Shown here: positions 34,002 through 42,925 of the stretch, one piece after another | How positions within the stretch are numbered: position 1 is the first letter of the stretch | Layout of the letters: each line of letters begins with the position of its first letter | NCBI RefSeq assembly: GCF_014930365.1 | Contig: NZ_JABXWI010000015.1 | Coordinates: 214,911 to 278,910 of the forward strand | From: Streptomyces caniscabiei | GTDB lineage: Bacteria; Actinomycetota; Actinomycetes; Streptomycetales; Streptomycetaceae | DNA: 64,000 nucleotides | Direction: 5' to 3' | Notes under the pieces: model-generated | Database searches by the model: none | What the model saw: only the letters and a program-made list of their open reading frames with translations | Told to the model about the DNA's origin: nothing | Made by a program: the position numbers and the translations under genes

Positions 34002-35198
34002 TCATCCGCAGTCCTCCTCGGCGGCCGTACTGCCCCGGAAAGTCGGTACCGGATCCGGTGTCCCGGAGAGGCTTCCCGAAAGCTCTTCCGAATGCCCTTC
34101 CCGCGTTCCTTCCGGCAGTTCCCGCGCCACAGCCACGGGTGCGTCGGCGCGCAACCGTGCGAAAAGACTCCGCGCCGCCGGCTCGACGAGCTCGTCACGA
34201 TTGGCGTCGTACGCATACGACTTCCGGGGGACGGTCAGGAATTGCACCTTTTCCATGGGGACCGTGCGCAGGCCGCGCACAAGGTCGTAGAGCCCGCGCA
34301 GACTCGCCAGTCCCGGGTCCGTGGTGAGTGACGAGGTGGCCGCGTCGAGCACCGGATAGAGCTTCACGGGATTCAGCAGAACGTCATTGCCGCGCACCTT
34401 CGCCGCAAGCGCCGCGAGGAAGCGCTGCTGCCGGTCCATCCGTTCGGTGTCGCTTCCGTCACCCAACGACTTGCGGGCGCGCACATATCCCAGGGCCTGT
34501 TCCCCGTCGAGCTTCACCCTGCCCGCGGGCAGTCGCAGTTCGGCCTGTTTGTCGTGAATGGGTTCGGTGAGGCACACCTCGACGCCGTCCACGGCGTCGA
34601 CCATCTCCTTGAAGCCGCTGAAGTCCACCACGATGTGATGGTCGACACGGATATCGGTCATTCGCTCGACCGTCCGGATCGTGCAGGCCGAACCGCCGCT
34701 CTGGAACGCGTAGTTGAACATGGTGAACACCGGTTCGGTGCGACTGCCGTCCGGCCGCCGGCAACTCGGCACGTCCACCATCAGATCCCGGGGCAGCGAC
34801 ACCGCGGTCGCGCTCCGCCGGTCCGCCGCGAGATGCAGCAGGATCGTGGTGTCGGAGCGCTCGGTGCCCGAATCGCGCCCGTACTCGCCGTTCTCGTCCC
34901 CCGACCGCGAGTCCGACCCGATGACGAGGATGTTCTGCGCGCCCCGCACCAGCGCCGTGGGCCGCTCCTTCTCGTACCGCGCCAGCTCGTCCGCCGCCGA
35001 CCGGTCCGAGGTGATGTTCCCGTCCAGCTTCTGGTACGCCGCCCAGCCCACCCCCAGGGCCCCGACGACCATCAGGACGGCGCCGCCGCCCACCCACCGC
35101 ACCCACCGCCGTCGACGCCGACGCCGGGGCCCGAGTCCGGTGGGCGAACCGCCCGCACCGGGCCCCAGCCCACGCGCCTGCCCTCCGACGTCGTCCAT
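34002..35198 (-). CDS. LytR-CpsA-Psr (LCP) family protein 5
   Basis: A 398-residue LCP protein without a LytR_C domain. A basic stretch RRRRRRRWVRW precedes the membrane helix (VGGGAVLMVVGALGVGWAAY). The LCP domain shows NILVIGSDSRSGDENG, SLPRDLMVDVPSC, DIRVDHHIVVDFSGF and YVRARKSLGDGSDTERMDRQQ. The C-terminal 40 residues are Glu/Ser-rich and probably disordered. It is the most upstream of the five minus-strand LCP genes. The region before it holds a 3'-end repeat belonging to the next gene. Confidence 0.9.
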   Translation of the reverse strand: MDDVGGQARGLGPGAGGSPTGLGPRRRRRRRWVRWVGGGAVLMVVGALGVGWAAYQKLDGNITSDRSAADELARYEKERPTALVRGAQNILVIGSDSRSGDENGEYGRDSGTERSDTTILLHLAADRRSATAVSLPRDLMVDVPSCRRPDGSRTEPVFTMFNYAFQSGGSACTIRTVERMTDIRVDHHIVVDFSGFKEMVDAVDGVEVCLTEPIHDKQAELRLPAGRVKLDGEQALGYVRARKSLGDGSDTERMDRQQRFLAALAAKVRGNDVLLNPVKLYPVLDAATSSLTTDPGLASLRGLYDLVRGLRTVPMEKVQFLTVPRKSYAYDANRDELVEPAARSLFARLRADAPVAVARELPEGTREGHSEELSGSLSGTPDPVPTFRGSTAAEEDCG

Positions 35199-35342
35199 GT
35201 CCGGCCACCCCTCACGGCGTACGAGCGAGTCGTTGCTCCTACGACGATGGCGCGAGAGGGGCCGGAGAGGCGGCCGGGGCTAGGCCGAATGGGGGACGGG
35301 GCGGCGCCCTGCGGCTGATGGGCGGGGGCAGCCGCGCCCTTC

Positions 35343-35370
35343 AGGGGCGCGGGGAACTGCGCGAACAACC
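35343..35370. repeat. GC-rich 3'-end repeat, single arm
   Basis: GGGGCGCGGGGAACTGCGC followed by GAACAACC, downstream of the AMP-binding-like gene that ends at 35483. Confidence 0.72.
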
Positions 35371-35423
35371 ACAACGCACCCGCAGCCGCCCACCGACCTC
35401 ACCCCCACGGCGCCATCGCGCAC

Positions 35424-35493
35424 AGGTCACCGAGAACACGTCACCGAGGACACGTCACCGAGGACACGTCACCGAGGACACGTCACCGGGAGA
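35424..35493. repeat. Tandem 14-base repeat ACGTCACCGAGGAC at a gene 3' end
   Basis: Three perfect units (35438-35451, 35452-35465, 35466-35479) are flanked by one degenerate unit on each side (35424-35437 and 35480-35493). The last unit contains the stop codon of the minus-strand gene at 35483-35485. Confidence 0.85.
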
Positions 35494-36238
35494 CCGAAGT
35501 GACCCGTTCACTCTCGATCCGCTTGGCGAGCGCGTCCTCACCCACCTGCTCCAGATGCCGGCACAGCACCACCGACCCCCCACTGGCGAGCGGCCCGTAC
35601 AGCCCCGCGGCCAGCCCCTCCCACGTGTCGTACCCCAGCCCCGACAGCAGCCGTGACCCCGGCCCCGTCAGCCCCAGCCCGGCGGCGTCGGCCCGGGCCC
35701 GCTCCACGACCTCGGCCCCGCTGAACTCCCGCCCGGCCACGACCAGCGCCGCCTCCTCGGGATCCACCGGCGCGTACGCCACGAACCGGTCCCCCTGCGA
35801 GGGCACCTCGACGGCGTAGTCGGCGAACCCCGCGGGAGCCTGCGGGAACCGCCCGCCGAGCGGCCGCAGCGCGAGCGCGACGCGTTCGCCGGAGCACGCC
35901 CGGGCCGCGTCCAGCGTGTCCGGGCCGCTCACCACGAGGTCGGCCGCCCCGGGGTCCCCGCCGACCTCGGCGACCACCCCCACCGACGAACACGCCAGCA
36001 GCCACACCGCCGTCTGCCAGTGCGCCGGCAGCAGCAGGGCGACCCGGTCGCCCGGCTCCGCCGACAGCTCGCCCTGGAGGAGGTTCGCGGTCTTGGCCAC
36101 CCAATTGGCGAAGGTGGCCACGGACAATTCGACCCGCTCGCCCGTGGCGTCGTCGTAGAAGGTCACCAGCGGGCGCGCGGGGTCCGCGGCCAGCGCGGAT
36201 CGCAGCAGGTCGGCAGGGGTGCGGTCGGTGGCGTTCAT
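35483..36238 (-). CDS. TIGR03089-type protein, stand-alone AMP-binding-like N-terminal domain
   Basis: A 251-residue protein resembling the N-terminal part of acyl-CoA synthetases: RPLVTFYDDATGERVELSVATFANWVAKTANLL, then GDRVALLLPAHWQTAVWLLACSSVGVV. It lacks the phosphate-binding Ser/Thr/Gly loop, the adenylation signature motifs and the C-terminal lid, and is about half the normal length, so it is unlikely to activate a carboxylate. From memory this short form is a known actinobacterial family, so it is not a local truncation. TACGCT seven bases before the ATG at 36238 may be the -10 of a leaderless transcript. A 14-base tandem repeat overlaps its stop. Confidence 0.78.
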   Translation of the reverse strand: MNATDRTPADLLRSALAADPARPLVTFYDDATGERVELSVATFANWVAKTANLLQGELSAEPGDRVALLLPAHWQTAVWLLACSSVGVVAEVGGDPGAADLVVSGPDTLDAARACSGERVALALRPLGGRFPQAPAGFADYAVEVPSQGDRFVAYAPVDPEEAALVVAGREFSGAEVVERARADAAGLGLTGPGSRLLSGLGYDTWEGLAAGLYGPLASGGSVVLCRHLEQVGEDALAKRIESERVTSVSR

Positions 36239-36352
36239 CCGCGTAAGCGTACGCGGGCACCACGGCGCCCGCGGGCCCGGGCGGAGCGGAAAGCTAACCG
36301 GTTCGGCGGAGCGGAGCCGACGACCCGTCAATTCCGCGATGGACAGATATGT

Positions 36353-37816
36353 ATGACTATGTCCAGGATCGGACGCATGCGTAGATCACGATTCCTCGCG
36401 TCCTCGATCGGCGTCACCTGCGCCGCGGCACTCGCCCTCCCGGCGGCCCTCCCGGCGACGGCCTCCGCGGTGACCCCGACGGACTCGTCCTCCACGGTGG
36501 CCCGGGCCCTGGCGCGGCCCTCGACCCCCACCCGTCCGCTCGCACCGGCCACCGCGTCCGGCAGCACCCAGTCGATCCCCCTCGCCCCCCTCGGAACGGA
36601 CCGGAACCTCGGCCAGGCCGCTCCCGAACAGGGCCTCGGCAAGCGGGACGTCCGCTCGTTCTCCCTGGTCGGCGTGGTCTGGGACAACCCGGACGCCGAG
36701 CTGGAGGGCCGCGTCCAGGTCCGTGCCCGCGCGACGGACACCGCTCGCTGGTCGGGCTGGCAGGACGTCGAGACACACAACCACGAGCACGCCGCCGACC
36801 CGGACACCCCCGAACGCTCCTCGGGCCGGGTGCGCGGCTCCACCGCCCCGCTCTGGGTCGGCGACTCGGACGGCGTCGAGGTGCGGGTGCGCGCCGAGAC
36901 CCGGGGCCGTACGGCCGCCCCGGGCGTCCAGCTGCTCCCGGAGGGCCTGCGTCTGGAGCTGGTCGACCCCGGCGTCGGCGCCCCCGACGCGGCGGCGGGA
37001 CCGGAGACCGTCACGGAAGCCGCGCACACCACGGAACCCCCGCCCGTCGGCACCGTGGACGCCCCGAGGCTGGGCGCGCTGACCGTCGAGTCGGCCGCCG
37101 CCTCCGCCGTCAACGCCGACCTCGCGCCGCTCGGCTCCACCACGATCCCGGCGCTGTCGCGCAAGGAGACGGTGGAGCGGCTGGCGACCGCGGTGCCCGG
37201 GGCGAAGCCGTACATCGGCCCGCGTCCCCGTATCGTCACGCGGGCCGGCTGGGGCGCCGACGAGAAGCTGCGCGAGCGCGACTTCCGCTACACCAAGCGG
37301 GTCAGCGCGGCCTTCGTGCACCACACCGCGTCGGGCAACAACTACAAGTGCGCGCAGGCCCCTTCGGTCATCCGCAGTATCTACCGCTACCACGTCGTGA
37401 GCAGCGGCTGGCGCGACATCGGCTACAACTTCCTCGTCGACAAGTGCGGAAACATCTACGAGGGCCGTGCGGGTGGCGTCGCGAAGGCCGTCATGGGGGC
37501 CCACACCCTCGGGTTCAACACGAACAGCATGGGCATCGCGGTCATCGGCAGCTTCGGCGCGACCAAGCCGCCCGCCGTTTCCGTCAAGGCGATCGCGCAA
37601 CTGACCGCCTGGAAACTGGGTCTTTACGGAGCGAACCCGAAGGGCAAGACATACCTCACCTCGGGTGGCGGCAATCTCTACCCGAAGGGCAAGAAGGTGC
37701 GACTGAACGTGATCTCCGGTCACCGCGACGGGTTCGCGACCGCGTGCCCGGGGGGGCGCCTTTACGGAAAGCTCGGTACGGCACGCTCGGAGGCCGCCCG
37801 CTTGCAGGGCCGGTGA
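36353..37816 (+). CDS. Secreted N-acetylmuramoyl-L-alanine amidase, PGRP type
   Basis: A 487-residue exported protein. The signal peptide (RRSRFLASSIGVTCAAALALPAALPATASA) is followed by a beta-rich N-terminal region of unknown role and a C-terminal PGRP/Amidase_2 domain from about residue 290. Zinc ligands appear in AAFVHHTASGNNY (first His) and VISGHRDGFATACPG (second His, Cys); IGYNFLVDKCGNIYEGRAGG is the substrate loop. It would cut the muramic acid-L-alanine bond in peptidoglycan, or bind wall fragments. ATGs at 36359 and 36377 are alternative starts. It follows the LCP genes and fits a wall-remodelling region. Confidence 0.9.
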   Translation: MTMSRIGRMRRSRFLASSIGVTCAAALALPAALPATASAVTPTDSSSTVARALARPSTPTRPLAPATASGSTQSIPLAPLGTDRNLGQAAPEQGLGKRDVRSFSLVGVVWDNPDAELEGRVQVRARATDTARWSGWQDVETHNHEHAADPDTPERSSGRVRGSTAPLWVGDSDGVEVRVRAETRGRTAAPGVQLLPEGLRLELVDPGVGAPDAAAGPETVTEAAHTTEPPPVGTVDAPRLGALTVESAAASAVNADLAPLGSTTIPALSRKETVERLATAVPGAKPYIGPRPRIVTRAGWGADEKLRERDFRYTKRVSAAFVHHTASGNNYKCAQAPSVIRSIYRYHVVSSGWRDIGYNFLVDKCGNIYEGRAGGVAKAVMGAHTLGFNTNSMGIAVIGSFGATKPPAVSVKAIAQLTAWKLGLYGANPKGKTYLTSGGGNLYPKGKKVRLNVISGHRDGFATACPGGRLYGKLGTARSEAARLQGR

Positions 37817-38012
37817 CCGGGCGGGGGTCACACACGTACACAGCACAGGCCGGGGGCGCGCCCGCCGCGCCCTCGACGGACACCGCCGTTGACGTGCCCC
37901 AGGGCACGTCAACGGCTATGCGCACGGCCGCGAAGGCGCCATGGAACGGTCTGCATACACTGGCCGGTCGAATGACAGTTCGGCCGGTCCCGGCAGGAAG
38001 CAGAGACGACAG

Positions 38013-39095
38013 GTGACAGAAGCGATCCTCCTGGTCGGCGGCAGAGGCACTCGGCTGCGTCCGCTCACGGTGCACACTCCGAAGCCCATGGTCCCGGCGG
38101 CCGGAGTCCCTTTCCTCACCCACCAGTTGGCCAGAGCCAGAGCGGCGGGTGTGGACCACATAGTCCTCGCCACCTCCTACCTGGCGGAGGTCTTCGAACC
38201 CCACTTCGGCGACGGCTCCGCCCTCGGCCTCCACCTCGAGTACGTCACGGAGGAGGAACCGCTGGGCACGGGCGGCGCGATCCGCAACGCCGCCTCGCAC
38301 CTCCACTCCGGCCCCGAGGACCCCGTCCTCGTCTTCAACGGCGACATCCTGACGGGCCTGGACATCCGCCGGCTGGTCGCCACCCACGAGACGACCGGCG
38401 CGGACGTCTCCCTCCACCTGACCCAGGTGACCGACCCCCGCGCCTACGGCCTGGTCCCCACCGACGGCACGGGCCGCGTCCTCGCCTTCCTGGAGAAGCC
38501 ACAGACCCCCGAGGAGATCGTCACCGACCAGATCAACGCGGGGGCGTACGTCTTCCGCCGCTCGGTCATCGACACGATCCCGTCGGGCCGCCCGGTCTCG
38601 GTGGAACGCGAGACGTTCCCGGACCTCCTCGCCGCAGGCGCGCACCTCCAGGGCATGGTCGATTCCACCTACTGGCTGGACCTCGGCACCCCCGCGGCCT
38701 TCGTCCGGGGCTCCGCCGACCTGGTCCTGGGCCGGGCCCCGTCCCCCGCCGTCCCGGGCCGCTGCGGCGACCGTCTGATCCTCCCCACCGCCCGGGTCGC
38801 GGGCGACGCCAAGCTGACCGGCGGGACGGTGGTGGGCGAGGGCGCGTTCGTCGGCGAGGGCGCCCGGGTCTTCGGCAGCACCGTCCTGGCCGGCGCGGTC
38901 GTCGAACCCGGCGCGGTCATCACCGACTCCCTCATCGGCGCCCGCGCCCGCATCGGCCAACGCTCGGTCCTCACCGGCACGGTCGTCGGCGACGGCGCGA
39001 TCATCGGCGCCGACAACGAACTCCGCACGGGCGTCCGCGTCTGGTGCGACGCGGAAATCCCCACGGGTGCGCTCCGCTTCTCGTCGGACCAGTAA
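38013..39095 (+). CDS. manC: Mannose-1-phosphate guanylyltransferase-like nucleotidyltransferase (ManC-like)
   Basis: A 360-residue sugar-nucleotide pyrophosphorylase. The catalytic signature is at the N-terminus: AILLVGGRGTRLRPLT and PKPMVPAAGVPFL. Other residues are LGTGGAIRNA, VFNGDIL (metal Asp) and FLEKPQTPEEI. The C-terminal 110 residues form a left-handed beta-helix of hexapeptide repeats (GTVVGEGAFVGEGARVFGS). The GTG at 38013 is chosen because homologues begin at TEAILLV. With manB and manA further along the window it would complete GDP-mannose synthesis. GTP versus another NTP cannot be settled from sequence. Confidence 0.85.
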   Translation: MTEAILLVGGRGTRLRPLTVHTPKPMVPAAGVPFLTHQLARARAAGVDHIVLATSYLAEVFEPHFGDGSALGLHLEYVTEEEPLGTGGAIRNAASHLHSGPEDPVLVFNGDILTGLDIRRLVATHETTGADVSLHLTQVTDPRAYGLVPTDGTGRVLAFLEKPQTPEEIVTDQINAGAYVFRRSVIDTIPSGRPVSVERETFPDLLAAGAHLQGMVDSTYWLDLGTPAAFVRGSADLVLGRAPSPAVPGRCGDRLILPTARVAGDAKLTGGTVVGEGAFVGEGARVFGSTVLAGAVVEPGAVITDSLIGARARIGQRSVLTGTVVGDGAIIGADNELRTGVRVWCDAEIPTGALRFSSDQ

Positions 39096-39125
39096 CGGCG
39101 GGGTGCGTTGTCGGGTGCGGGCCCG

Positions 39126-39248
39126 GTGGGGCTTCTCGCGCAGTTCCCCGCGCCCCTGAAAAGCAGGGGCTGCGCCCCGTGCTTTTCGGCCCGAAATGGC
39201 CGCAGGCCTTTCAGGGGCGCGGGGAACTGCGCGACCAGCCCCCACCGG
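39126..39248. repeat. Paired inverted GC-rich repeat between convergent genes
   Basis: Two arms of the repeat face each other: GGCTTCTCGCGCAGTTCCCC (from 39130) and the complementary GGGGCGCGGGGAACTGCGC (from 39213). Between them lie smaller nested hairpins. The whole 123 bases recur almost unchanged at 49685-49808. It fills the gap between the manC-like gene and the DNA glycosylase gene. Confidence 0.88.
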
Positions 39249-39296
39249 ACGGACGGCCGACGGTTCAAGCGGCGCAGCCCTCCGCGGCCGGGGGCG

Positions 39297-40298
39297 CTAC
39301 AACCGCCCGATATCCCCCCGAGGCATCCGCGGCGCCCGACGCGCCGGCACCCGCCCCGACAACAGAATCAACCGAGCAGCCCGATGCCGCTGCCCCACAT
39401 ACGGCTCCAACAACGACAACATCACCGAGTCGTCCGCATCCCGGTCACCCGCCAACGCGAACCCCACGATCCCCGGCAGATGCAGATCCCCCACGGTCAC
39501 CTCGTCCGCCGCCCCATGACTGCGCTGCACGGTCTCCGCCGAGGTCCACGGCCCGATCCCCGGCACCAGCTCCAACCGCGCCCGCGCCTCCACCGGCGCC
39601 ATCCCCACGGCTTCCTCCAGCCGCCCCGCCACCCGCACCGCCCGCAGGATCGTGGACGCCCGCTTGTCGTCGACCCCGGCCCGATGCCACTCCCAGGACG
39701 GGATCAGGGCCCAGTCCCGAGCCCCGGGCATCACACACATCCGCCCCGGCGCGGGCCCCGGCGCGGGCTCCCCGAACTGCCGTACGAGCAGCCGCCAGGC
39801 CCGATAGGCCTCGTCCGCCGTGACCTTCTGCTCCAGCACCGACGGGATCAACGACTCCAGCACCAGCCCGGTCCGCGTCAGCCGCAGCCCCGGGCGCCGC
39901 CGCCAGGCCATCGCCACGATCCGATGCCGGGGCGCGAAGGCCTCGGGCTCGTCCGACGCGCCGAGCATCGTGGGCACCTGGTCGAGCAGCCACTCGGCCC
40001 CCGGCCCCCAGGCCTCCGCCTCGACGACCCCGCCCCGCAGAGCGACCCGCAGCGTCCCGGCGCCGACCGGTGTACGACTGGCCCGCCACACGGACCCGTC
40101 CGGTGTGGCGCGGAAGGTCGGATCGCCGGGCCCCCGCCGCAGCGGCCCCAGCACGAGCCCCAGATCGAGCGCCCCCTCGGGCACCCAGCTCCGCCGCCGC
40201 CCGGCCACCGCCCCCTGCCGGGGCACCCCACCGGGCACGGCGACATGCCCACCCCGCACGGTCGTACGAGTGGGCCGCTGAGGAAACCGTCCGGCCAC
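39297..40298 (-). CDS. HhH-GPD base-excision DNA glycosylase (AlkA-like)
   Basis: A 333-residue DNA repair enzyme of the 3-methyladenine glycosylase II superfamily. The helix-hairpin-helix is LELVPGIGPWTSAETVQRS, followed by the Gly/Asp region DEVTVGDLHLPG, where the Asp is the predicted catalytic residue. Upstream helices include LIPSVLEQKVTADEAYRAWRLLVRQFG. The start is GTG at 40298 with AGGA nine bases upstream. No Ada-type or iron-sulphur domain is fused. It probably removes alkylated bases from DNA. Confidence 0.87.
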   Translation of the reverse strand: MAGRFPQRPTRTTVRGGHVAVPGGVPRQGAVAGRRRSWVPEGALDLGLVLGPLRRGPGDPTFRATPDGSVWRASRTPVGAGTLRVALRGGVVEAEAWGPGAEWLLDQVPTMLGASDEPEAFAPRHRIVAMAWRRRPGLRLTRTGLVLESLIPSVLEQKVTADEAYRAWRLLVRQFGEPAPGPAPGRMCVMPGARDWALIPSWEWHRAGVDDKRASTILRAVRVAGRLEEAVGMAPVEARARLELVPGIGPWTSAETVQRSHGAADEVTVGDLHLPGIVGFALAGDRDADDSVMLSLLEPYVGQRHRAARLILLSGRVPARRAPRMPRGDIGRL

Positions 40299-40340
40299 GA
40301 AGAGGTCCTAGGTGGTGAGGGGCACCCTATGAGCGTAGGG

Positions 40341-40412
40341 GCCTTTCAGGGCCGGGGGAACCGCGCAGCGGTGACGCCCCAGGGGCGCGGGGAACTGCGA
40401 GAACCCCCACTC
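40341..40412. repeat. Two adjacent GC-rich repeat arms downstream of fbiB
   Basis: A decayed arm at 40343-40372 and a better one at 40380-40410 (GGGGCGCGGGGAACTGCG), both in the same direction. They lie past the fbiB stop at 40477. Confidence 0.65.
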
Positions 40413-40476
40413 ACCCGCACCCGCCCACGAGACCCGGGCCACCCCTAACCGTAGGCACCCCGGCCCCATTCCGGCG

Positions 40477-41862
40477 TCACCGCACCTCGATGAACGCCCC
40501 CGCGTCCCGCTCAGCCCGAGCGGCGGGCGCGACCGCCGCGTGCCCCACAGCAACCGCCCCCATCGGATCCCACCCCTCCGGCAGCCCCAGCACCCCCCGT
40601 ACGACATCCCGGCAGAACATCGTCGACGACACCCACGCCGACCCCAACCGCTCCCCGGCCAGCGCGACGAGGAAGTTCTGCACGCCGGCGCCCGCGGCGA
40701 CGACGAACATCTCCCGCTCGGCCGCGTCCCGCCGCGCGTCCCCGTACGTGTGCGACCCGTCCATCACCAGGCACGGCACCACCAGATACGGCGCGCCCCG
40801 CAGCACATCCCCCCGTCGTACCCGCTTCGCGATGGACTCCTCGCTCTTGCCGTCCCGCCGCAGATCCGCGATCCACGCGTCCCGCATGGCGTCGAGCAGC
40901 CGCACCCGCGACTCCTCCGACTCCAGCAGCACGAACCGCCACGGCGTCGTATGGTGCGGCGCCGGCGCGGTCACGGCCGCTGCCACGGCCCGCCGCACCG
41001 CCCCGGGGTCCACCGGCTCGTCCGTGAACGCCCGGACCGTACGCCGCTGGGTCACCGCCAGCCGTACGGCCTCGGAGGTGCCGAGCCGGAACATGTCGTC
41101 CGCCGCGCCCCGTACGAGCGCCCGGGTCCCCTCGCCGGCGTCCTCGGCCACCATCTGCCCGAGCCCCCGGACGACGGCGACGGGCAGCCCGGCGGCCTTG
41201 CCCTTCACCAGGTCACCGGCGCCGGCCAGCTCGTCGGCGGTGGCGACGACGGTCGCGCTGAGCGGATTGCCGTGCGCGTCGGTGCCGCCGCGCAGGTCGT
41301 CGAGGACCCGCACACCCGCCGCACCGATGGCGACGTCCGTCAGCCCGCTGCGCCAGGGCCGCCCGAACGTGTCGGTGACCAGGACCCCGACCTCGACCCC
41401 GAGCGCGTCCCTGAGTCCGTCGCGGATCGCCCGCGCGGAGGCGTCGGGGTCCTCGGGCAGCAACAGCACGGTCCCGGAAGGGGTGTTGGAGGCGTCGACC
41501 CCGGCGGCGGCCATGACGAGCCCCTGCCGGTTCTCCACGATCCGCAGTGCCCCGCGCCGGGCCACCACCCGCACGGTCTCGGCGTCGATCGCGGCCTCCC
41601 GGTCGACCGCCTCGACCGACCGCCCCTCCGCCTTGGACACGATCTTGGAGGTGACGAGCACCACGTCCCCGTCGGCCAGCCTCGGCTCGGCGGCGGCGAT
41701 CAGCTTGGCCAGATCGTCCCCCTGCTGGACCTCGGGGATCCCCGTCGGCGCCCAGACCCGGTAGGCGGGACCGGGCAGACCGTCCCCACCCGAGGCCGCG
41801 CCCGACGCGTCTCCGAGGTCCCGCGCTCGCTGTGACTCCCGGGAGTCCCGCGTATCGCTCAC
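40477..41862 (-). CDS. fbiB: Coenzyme F420 glutamyl ligase / FMN-dependent dehydro-F420 reductase (FbiB)
   Basis: A bifunctional 461-residue F420 enzyme. The N-terminal 250 residues are the CofE-type ligase that adds glutamates (VWAPTGIPEVQQGDDL, DVVLVTSKIVSKAEG, VLVTDTFGRPWRSGLTDVAIG). The C-terminal 200 residues are a nitroreductase fold (VTQRRTVRAFTDEPVDP, PAPHHTTPWRFVLL, GAGVQNFLVALAGERLGSAW), which in the characterised mycobacterial enzyme reduces the dehydro-F420 intermediate. The GTG overlaps the fbiA stop (GTGA), so fbiA and fbiB are translationally coupled. Confidence 0.95.
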   Translation of the reverse strand: MSDTRDSRESQRARDLGDASGAASGGDGLPGPAYRVWAPTGIPEVQQGDDLAKLIAAAEPRLADGDVVLVTSKIVSKAEGRSVEAVDREAAIDAETVRVVARRGALRIVENRQGLVMAAAGVDASNTPSGTVLLLPEDPDASARAIRDGLRDALGVEVGVLVTDTFGRPWRSGLTDVAIGAAGVRVLDDLRGGTDAHGNPLSATVVATADELAGAGDLVKGKAAGLPVAVVRGLGQMVAEDAGEGTRALVRGAADDMFRLGTSEAVRLAVTQRRTVRAFTDEPVDPGAVRRAVAAAVTAPAPHHTTPWRFVLLESEESRVRLLDAMRDAWIADLRRDGKSEESIAKRVRRGDVLRGAPYLVVPCLVMDGSHTYGDARRDAAEREMFVVAAGAGVQNFLVALAGERLGSAWVSSTMFCRDVVRGVLGLPEGWDPMGAVAVGHAAVAPAARAERDAGAFIEVR

Positions 41863-42818
41863 GCCCCCCGCACCTCCTCCGCCAGCGCCAGTGCCTCACG
41901 CGCCATCTCCGCTGTCGCGTCCACGTCGGTCATCATCAGCGGCACGGCCCGGCACCGGATCCCGGCGCTCTCGACCCGCTCGACGACGCCCGCGTCGACC
42001 GTGTCGACGAGCCAGCCGTCCAGCAGCCCGGAGCCGTAGTGCTCGGCGACGGCGGCGGCCGTGGACTCGACACCGACGGCGGCGAGGACCTTGTCGGCCA
42101 TACCGCGCACGGGCGCGTCCCCGACGATGGGGGAGAGGCCGACGACGGGGACCCCGGCCTCGGCGATCGCCTCCCGGATGCCGGGCACGGCGAGGATGGT
42201 GCCGACGGAGACGACGGGGTTCGACGGCGGGAAGAGGATCACGTCCGCCTCGGCGATCGCCTCCAGGACCCCGGGCGCGGGCTTCGCCTGCTCGGCGCCG
42301 ACCGGCACGATCGCCTCGGCCGGCACGGAGGCGCGCAGCCGCACCCAGTACTCCTGGAAGTGGATCGCCTTGCGCTCGCCGTCCACCTCGACGGCGACAT
42401 GGGTCTCGACGCGGTCGTCGGTCATCGGGATGAGCCGCACGCCCGGCTTCCACCGGTCGCACAGCGCCTCGGTGACGGCGCTGAGCGGATATCCGGCGCC
42501 GATCATCTGGGTCCGCACGATGTGCGTGGCGAAGTCCCGGTCGCCCAGGCCGAACCACTCGGGCCCGACGCCGTACGCCGCGAGCTCCTCCTTGAGGTGG
42601 AAGGTCTCGTCGGCACGGCCCCAGCCCTGCTCCTCGTTGATGCCGTCGCCGAGCGTGTACATCACCGTGTCGAGGTCCGGGCAGACCTTCAGCCCGAAGA
42701 GGTGGATGTCGTCCCCGGTGTTGCCGATGACCGTGATGTCCGCGTCCGGCACGGCCCGCTTCAGACCGCGCAGGAACCGGGCACCACCGATGCCGCCTGC
42801 CAGAACCACAATGCGCAT
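41859..42818 (-). CDS. fbiA: F420 phospho-enolpyruvate/lactate transferase (FbiA/CofD)
   Basis: Joins Fo (7,8-didemethyl-8-hydroxy-5-deazariboflavin) to the activated three-carbon unit, giving (dehydro-)F420-0; 319 residues. Family residues include VVLAGGIGGARFLRGLKR, IGNTGDDIHLFGLKVCPDLDTVMYTL, LGDRDFATHIVRT and LFPPSNPVVSVGTILAVPGI. It is first in the fbiA-fbiB operon. There is no strong ribosome site; the ATG lies close to the predicted transcript start, so the mRNA may be leaderless. Confidence 0.95.
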   Translation of the reverse strand: MRIVVLAGGIGGARFLRGLKRAVPDADITVIGNTGDDIHLFGLKVCPDLDTVMYTLGDGINEEQGWGRADETFHLKEELAAYGVGPEWFGLGDRDFATHIVRTQMIGAGYPLSAVTEALCDRWKPGVRLIPMTDDRVETHVAVEVDGERKAIHFQEYWVRLRASVPAEAIVPVGAEQAKPAPGVLEAIAEADVILFPPSNPVVSVGTILAVPGIREAIAEAGVPVVGLSPIVGDAPVRGMADKVLAAVGVESTAAAVAEHYGSGLLDGWLVDTVDAGVVERVESAGIRCRAVPLMMTDVDATAEMAREALALAEEVRGA

Positions 42819-42925
42819 GGCACTCAGTCTCGCAGGCGGGTACGACAGCGGGTCGCCCGGCCGTGATCACGGCCGGTTTCGCACCCCGGGGCGGGCGGCG
42901 GGCCCGGCGGGGCCCGGTGTCCGGC

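Noticed and set aside
35483..36238. AMP-binding-like protein as a truncated pseudogene
   Set aside because: It is half-length, but a stand-alone N-terminal form is, as I recall, a regular actinobacterial family, and the frame is clean.
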